In this document: positions 5,688 through 9,317 of the stretch, in pieces
Layout of the letters: each line of letters starts with the position of its first letter
Position numbering within the stretch: the stretch's first letter is position 1
Assembly: GCA_947466005.1 (NCBI GenBank)
Contig: CANIBV010000063.1
Coordinates: forward strand, 1 to 9,317
DNA length: 9,317 bases
From: Spartobacteria bacterium
GTDB lineage: Bacteria > Verrucomicrobiota > Verrucomicrobiia > Chthoniobacterales > UBA6821
Direction: 5' to 3'
Notes under the pieces: model-generated
Told to the model about the DNA's origin: nothing
The model's database searches: none
The model's input: only the letters and a program-made list of their open reading frames with translations
Translations under genes and position numbers: made by a program

Positions 5688-6524
5688 ATGAGCGAACCGA
5701 CATCCAATCTGCCAGCTATCCTTCCGACGGAGGGACGTCATGTCCTTCACCTCTTCTACCGCATGGAGCAGGAACCTTGGCAGTACTTGGAAGCTGCCGA
5801 TCGCAGAAAGCGGCGGGATGGCCTCGCTCGTCTCGTTCGCGAGATCCAGGCCCTTCCTGACACGCAGCTTCTTCCTTTCAGCATGGTGAGCCCCAAGGCC
5901 GATCTGGGATTCATGCTCGTCACGCACGACCTGCAGGTGGCCGACCGTTGCGCGAAACTTCTCGGCGAGGGTCTCGGAGCCGGAATGATGACCCCGACCT
6001 TTTCCTGGCTTTCGATGACGGAGCGAAGCGAATACACCACCACGGAGGCCGAATATATCGAGTCACTCAAGGAGGAGGATCTGGAACCGGGAACACCCGA
6101 GTTCGACGCCAAGATCGCCGAGTTCCATGCCCGGATGGAGAAGTACATGAAGTACCGCGTGGAGCCCGTCTTGCCTGAAGCGCAGGAGTGGCCGGTCTTC
6201 TGTTTCTACCCGATGTCGAAGCGACGCAGCCCTGATCAGAACTGGTATGCCCTCCCCTTCGAAGATCGCAAGCACCTCATGATGGGTCACGCCAAGATTG
6301 GCCGCACCTACTCGGGGAGAGTCCTTCAGCTCATCACCGGCTCCACAGGCCTCGATGACATGGAGTGGGGTGTCACCCTTTTTGCCAAGACGACCAGCGA
6401 GATCAAGGCGATCGTCTATGAGATGCGTTTCGACGAAGTGAGCTTCCAGTACGCCGAGTTCGGCGAGTTCTTCATCGGCATCCGGATGGATGTGAACGAC
6501 CTCTGCAACCGACTCAACCTCTGA
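5688..6524 (+). CDS. hemQ: Coproheme decarboxylase HemQ (chlorite dismutase-like family)
   Basis: HemQ, 278 aa from ATG 5688. It decarboxylates coproheme III to haem b with hydrogen peroxide, the last step of the coproporphyrin-dependent haem route. Key features: 'FCFYPMSKRR' at about 171-180 with Tyr174, equivalent to the catalytic tyrosine; 'MGHAKIGRTYSGRV' with His201 as proximal haem ligand; Gln214 at the distal position; and 'GLDDMEWGVTLFA', 'VYEMRFDEVS' and 'YAEFGEFFIG', all strongly diagnostic. The segment at residues about 112-165 is longer and more charged than in the shorter Bacillus-type proteins I know. A TTG at 5670 in frame is rejected in favour of the ATG. It precedes larE by 11 bases and is divergent from the ferredoxin gene. 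No other haem genes are nearby. Confidence 0.93.
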   Translation: MSEPTSNLPAILPTEGRHVLHLFYRMEQEPWQYLEAADRRKRRDGLARLVREIQALPDTQLLPFSMVSPKADLGFMLVTHDLQVADRCAKLLGEGLGAGMMTPTFSWLSMTERSEYTTTEAEYIESLKEEDLEPGTPEFDAKIAEFHARMEKYMKYRVEPVLPEAQEWPVFCFYPMSKRRSPDQNWYALPFEDRKHLMMGHAKIGRTYSGRVLQLITGSTGLDDMEWGVTLFAKTTSEIKAIVYEMRFDEVSFQYAEFGEFFIGIRMDVNDLCNRLNL

Positions 6525-6535
6525 TCATTAAGGTC

Positions 6536-7351
6536 ATGCAGACCATGAAGAGTGAGCTGGCCACGAAGGATGCCCGGCTTCGGGAGATCCTGCTCACCCG
6601 CGCTCCTCTGCTGATCGCCTACTCCGGCGGCGTCGACAGCACCCTCCTGCTGGCGGTGGCTCATCAGTCTCTCGGTGGTCAGGCCACAGGCATCATCGCC
6701 GACTCTCCCAGCCTTCCCCGAGCCTCACTCGCCGAGGCCCTGCAGGTGGCCAAGGAAATCGGGATTTCCGTCGAGGTCGTCGCCACCACGGAACTGGATG
6801 ATCCCCGCTACGCTGAGAATCCGATGAACCGCTGCTACTTCTGCAAGGCGGAGCTCTTCACCCAAATGGATCGCGTGGCGGCAGAGCGCGGGTTCGCCGC
6901 CATCGCCTACGGTGAGAATGCCGATGATCCCGCCCATCTTCGCCCGGGGTCACAGGCTGCCGCCGAGTTCTCCGTGATCGCACCTCTGAAAGAAGCCGGC
7001 CTCACCAAGGCCGATGTCCGTGCGCTCTCACGCCTCCTTGGTCTGCCAACAGCGGACGCCCCCGCACAACCGTGCCTCAGTTCAAGGATTCCACACGGGA
7101 CCCGCGTGACGCGCGAGGCGCTTGATCACGTGGAAAGAGGTGAGTCCATCGTGCGGCAGTTCGGATTCAAGGTCTTCCGTGTCCGCTATCTGCCATCCGT
7201 GGAGTCAGCAATGTCGCGGCCAGGTGCCAAGGTGCAGATCGCGCAGGAGGAGATGAACAGGCTGCCCGCGATCCAATCGGTATTGATTGCAGCCCTCTCA
7301 GCCAGTGGCTTTGGCACAGTGGAGATCGATCCAACTCCGCTACAAAGGTAG
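6536..7351 (+). CDS. larE: LarE, pyridinium-3,5-biscarboxylate mononucleotide sulfur transferase
   Basis: LarE, 271 aa. It adenylates the carboxylates of pyridinium-3,5-biscarboxylic acid mononucleotide and inserts sulfur, making the precursor of the nickel-pincer cofactor of lactate racemase and related enzymes. The PP-loop SGGVDS is at residues 30-35, with 'GIIADSPSLPR' following. Cys100 and Cys103 ('NRCYFCKAELF') and Cys180 ('QPCLSSRIPHGT') match the three-cysteine class, in which a [4Fe-4S] cluster carries sulfide. The sacrificial single-cysteine type keeps only the equivalent of Cys180. Start is ATG 6536; an ATG at 6545 is also in frame, and AAGG lies just upstream. It is 11 bases after hemQ, so probably co-transcribed. 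larA, larB and larC are not in the window. Confidence 0.92.
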   Translation: MQTMKSELATKDARLREILLTRAPLLIAYSGGVDSTLLLAVAHQSLGGQATGIIADSPSLPRASLAEALQVAKEIGISVEVVATTELDDPRYAENPMNRCYFCKAELFTQMDRVAAERGFAAIAYGENADDPAHLRPGSQAAAEFSVIAPLKEAGLTKADVRALSRLLGLPTADAPAQPCLSSRIPHGTRVTREALDHVERGESIVRQFGFKVFRVRYLPSVESAMSRPGAKVQIAQEEMNRLPAIQSVLIAALSASGFGTVEIDPTPLQR

Positions 7352-7356
7352 CGGAG
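7335..7356 (+). terminator. Perfect 9-bp hairpin spanning the larE stop codon
   Basis: CTCCGCTAC (7335..7343), loop AAAG, GTAGCGGAG (7348..7356): a perfect 9-bp stem with a 4-base loop. The TAG stop (7349..7351) sits in the right arm. No U-tract follows, so an intrinsic terminator is doubtful. A 3'-end stabilising hairpin for the hemQ-larE message is equally likely. Confidence 0.45.
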
Positions 7357-7444
7357 GAGGGATGAAGCTGGGGGCCTGCCGCAACTGGATGCGAAGCACC
7401 GGCCGGGCAAGCAAACCTGAGGCCTAAGACCTGCACCCCACTTC

Positions 7445-8326
7445 CTATTCCCCATCACCCATTCCCCACCCAGTCTCGCACACCCACATTGTCTCCCCGA
7501 ATTCGGACAGGATCCCCTGCTTGAGATCTGCAATCTCCTCGGCGGCGGTTTTCGGAACAAGCACGGCCACTATCGAAGAACCGGAGCCAGTCATGAAGGC
7601 TGACTCAACGCCTGGTTGCCGACGTAGCCAGGTTTTCATGACCGGCAGGAGGAGGTACTTGTGAAAGACGGGGGCCTCGAGTTCGTTCACAATTTCCAGA
7701 CCACCGAGGAATTGTTTTTCAGGTTCGACCGGCAGCTTTCCTGACTCCTTCATCTGGGCGTACTGTTTGTACGCCCATGCCGTTGGAACAGGGAAAGCAG
7801 GCTTGATCAGCAGGAGCGTCCGCCCGGGGAGCACCTCGTCCTCTTTCAGATGCTCAATGATCTCTCCTCTCCCGCGGCACCATGCGGGACCGTTGCCGAG
7901 GAAGAAGGGAACATCGGAACCGAGAGATGCCGCCAGTTGCTCTAGCTCTTCATGAACCAGGGGATGATCGAAGAGTTCATTGAGCCCCTTCAGCATAGCC
8001 GCGGCGTCGCTGCTCCCCCCCCCTAGTCCGGCTCCGTGAGGGATCTTCTTGAGCAGAGTGATGGAGATCCCGTGATCGAGGCCCGTTACTACCCGGAAGG
8101 CCCAAGCTGCTTTTATGCAGAGATTATCCTCGCCGGTGGTGAGTTCCGGATCGTTGCAGATAAGGGTGACTCCCTTGCCGACTCCGTGGGAGATCTCAAG
8201 CGTGTCGGCAAGTTGGATCGGAGCCATGAGCGTCTCCAACTCATGGAATCCATCGGGGCGCTTCCCGAGAATGCGGAGAGAAAGGTTGATCTTGGCGGGC
8301 GCCATGATTGTGATGAGTTCAGTCAC
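7445..8326 (-). CDS. ispE: 4-diphosphocytidyl-2-C-methyl-D-erythritol kinase
   Basis: IspE, 293 aa from GTG 8326 or 286 aa from ATG 8305 (MAPAKINL). It phosphorylates CDP-methylerythritol with ATP in the MEP route to isoprenoids. Numbered from the GTG: 'APAKINLSLRILGKRPDGFH' holds Lys12, and the GHMP-kinase ATP loop 'IPHGAGLGGGSSDAA' is at 95-109. 'GSDVPFFL' has Asp138, equivalent to the catalytic aspartate, and the third GHMP motif is 'FMTGSGSSIVAV' near the C-terminus. On the coding strand GAAGGGA lies about 11 bases before the GTG, giving weak support for it. The last residues (GWGMGDGE) are encoded within a short G-rich tandem repeat. It is divergent from pyrF and convergent with larE. 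Confidence 0.95.
   Translation of the reverse strand: MTELITIMAPAKINLSLRILGKRPDGFHELETLMAPIQLADTLEISHGVGKGVTLICNDPELTTGEDNLCIKAAWAFRVVTGLDHGISITLLKKIPHGAGLGGGSSDAAAMLKGLNELFDHPLVHEELEQLAASLGSDVPFFLGNGPAWCRGRGEIIEHLKEDEVLPGRTLLLIKPAFPVPTAWAYKQYAQMKESGKLPVEPEKQFLGGLEIVNELEAPVFHKYLLLPVMKTWLRRQPGVESAFMTGSGSSIVAVLVPKTAAEEIADLKQGILSEFGETMWVCETGWGMGDGE
7447..7471. repeat. Short tandem repeat at the ispE 3' end
   Basis: ATTCCCCATCACCC (7447..7460) is followed at once by a second, partial copy, ATTCCCCACCC (7461..7471). On the coding strand this encodes the Gly-rich end of IspE and contributes a base of its stop codon. Confidence 0.5.
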
Positions 8327-8349
8327 TTTATTCAGAATCCCTTCATCGT
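8327..8349. promoter_or_regulatory. 23-bp gap between divergent ispE and pyrF
   Basis: The two GTG starts face away from each other with only 23 bases between, or 44 if ispE starts at ATG 8305. This cannot hold two separate promoters, so at least one promoter must lie inside the neighbouring coding sequence, or one or both messages have very short leaders. I see no clear -35/-10 pair. Confidence 0.35.
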
Positions 8350-9057
8350 GTGAAACTGCCGTCCCGACCCCAAGACAAAATCATCATCGCCCTCGATGTT
8401 CCTGACACCAATGGGGCGATGCGCCTGCTTGACGCCCTCGGCACCCCCGCCCTCTGCAAGATCGGCCTGGAGCTCTTCACGGCTGAGGGCCCCTCGGTCG
8501 TGAAGGCCGTCATGGATCGAGGAAGCTCAGTTTTTCTGGATCTCAAATTCCACGATATCCCCAACACGGTCGCCCATGCCGTCCGATCGGCGGCTGATCT
8601 GGGCGTCTCCATGACCACGCTCCACGCCTCAGGTGGCCCGGTCATGCTGGAAGCGGCGGTCAAAGCAGCAGATGCCTCTGGAAACAGCGAACTTCTCCTC
8701 CTGGCCGTGACAGTGCTCACCAGCATGGACGCTGCGCAACTCTCCTCAACAGGCATTGACGTTCAACCCAAGGAGCAGGTTCTCCGGCTTGCAGGTCTGG
8801 CTTCCGCCGCAGGAATCGGAGGCATCGTCTGCAGTCCTCTTGAGATCGAGGCTATCAGGGGCTCCTTTGGAGATGATCTACGGATTGTAACTCCCGGAGT
8901 CCGTCCCTCCTGGGCGGCCGTCGGCGATCAGAAGCGCGTGATGACCCCCTACGAAGCTGTCTCCGCAGGAGCCGACTGGCTCGTGATCGGCCGCCCGATC
9001 ACTGCCGCCGGGAATCCGAAAGAGGCTTACGCCAAAATCGTCGCGGAGTTGTCGTAG
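8350..9057 (+). CDS. pyrF: Orotidine 5'-phosphate decarboxylase
   Basis: PyrF, 235 aa, normal length for the short bacterial class (B. subtilis type). It decarboxylates OMP to UMP, the last step of de novo pyrimidine synthesis, as a dimeric TIM barrel. Key features: 'IIIALDVPD' at about 11-19 with Asp16; 'CKIGLELFTAEGP' with Lys37; the catalytic tetrad segment 'FLDLKFHDIPNTV' (Asp64, Lys66, Asp69); 'TPGVRP' for phosphate-loop binding; and 'GADWLVIGRPITAA' with the phosphate-binding arginine. The start is GTG 8350 (MKLPSRPQDK); no ATG lies between it and the core strand. No Shine-Dalgarno sequence is evident. It stands alone, with a convergent unknown gene 39 bases downstream. Confidence 0.95.
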   Translation: MKLPSRPQDKIIIALDVPDTNGAMRLLDALGTPALCKIGLELFTAEGPSVVKAVMDRGSSVFLDLKFHDIPNTVAHAVRSAADLGVSMTTLHASGGPVMLEAAVKAADASGNSELLLLAVTVLTSMDAAQLSSTGIDVQPKEQVLRLAGLASAAGIGGIVCSPLEIEAIRGSFGDDLRIVTPGVRPSWAAVGDQKRVMTPYEAVSAGADWLVIGRPITAAGNPKEAYAKIVAELS

Positions 9058-9096
9058 CTTACGCCCCCAAGTCATCCATCAGTCGTGCCCTGCCGG

Positions 9097-9317
9097 TCAC
9101 TCGGCCCTGGGGAGCGGGGCCTCGTACTGGTAGGAGGGGTCTTTTAGCTGCCTGCGCAGGATCGCATCGATTTCTTTCCAGACCCCGACAAGCCCTTTGG
9201 GCGTCCGAGGGAGGTCGTGTTCGATCATCAATTCAAATGCGAAGTAACGCCCGGGCCAGCCAAGGTGATGAAGGAGATGTTTCTGAAAACAGCTTGTGGA
9301 GAACAGAGTATCATCTA
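9097..9317 (-). CDS. C-terminal end of an unrecognised protein (cut by window edge)
   Basis: A minus-strand frame enters from beyond 9317 and stays open for 72 codons to a TGA at 9097..9099. The other two minus frames are interrupted by stops in the same stretch. The visible part includes 'HLLHHLGWPGRYFAFELMIE', 'HDLPRTPKGLVGVWKEIDAI' and ends 'DPSYQYEAPLPRAE'. It is soluble-looking, aromatic- and charge-rich, with no motif I can name. The open frame, sensible composition and convergent position 39 bases after pyrF support a real gene end, but the function is unknown. Confidence 0.55.
   Translation of the reverse strand, partial: DDTLFSTSCFQKHLLHHLGWPGRYFAFELMIEHDLPRTPKGLVGVWKEIDAILRRQLKDPSYQYEAPLPRAE

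Overview
This 9.3 kb window reads as ordinary chromosomal housekeeping DNA from a diderm bacterium. An MlaA homologue and a lipoprotein point to an outer membrane. HemQ (the coproporphyrin-dependent haem route), a small ferredoxin, a DciA-type helicase-loader homologue and the moderately high G+C content together suggest the Planctomycetota-Verrucomicrobiota-Chlamydiota group, most likely Verrucomicrobiota. That placement is an inference from gene content; no rRNA is present to confirm it.

Layout from left to right. (1) The first ~300 bp hold the 5' end of an IS3-family insertion sequence on the minus strand: a complete orfA ending in an A-AAA-AAG slippery site, with orfB running off the window edge. 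(2) mlaA (+) follows, then an orphan lipoprotein gene (+) and a tRNA-Gly(GCC) on the minus strand. (3) About 540 bp between the tRNA and the next gene contain the tRNA promoter and a decayed, twice-frameshifted gene for a small protein with a repeated beta-propeller-like motif. (4) A two-gene membrane operon (+) encodes a short DUF421/YetF-like protein and a ChaA-type Ca2+(Na+,K+)/H+ antiporter. (5) A convergent junction holds a hairpin and a larger imperfect inverted repeat. (6) A tightly packed minus-strand operon carries ferredoxin, DciA/DUF721 and folB. (7) Divergent from it is a plus-strand pair, hemQ and larE, ending in a hairpin that includes the larE stop codon. (8) ispE (-) and pyrF (+) diverge from a gap of only 23 bp. 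(9) The last ~220 bp hold the C-terminal end of an unrecognised minus-strand gene.

Functionally, the window mixes cofactor and precursor synthesis (haem via HemQ, folate via FolB, isoprenoids via IspE, pyrimidines via PyrF, nickel-pincer cofactor via LarE), envelope lipid homeostasis (MlaA), cation transport (ChaA) and replication (DciA). I found no defence island, CRISPR array, prophage or clearly new system. The most useful observations are the decayed repeat protein, the three-cysteine LarE coupled to HemQ, the DUF421-ChaA overlap, and the inverted repeat at the chaA/folB junction.
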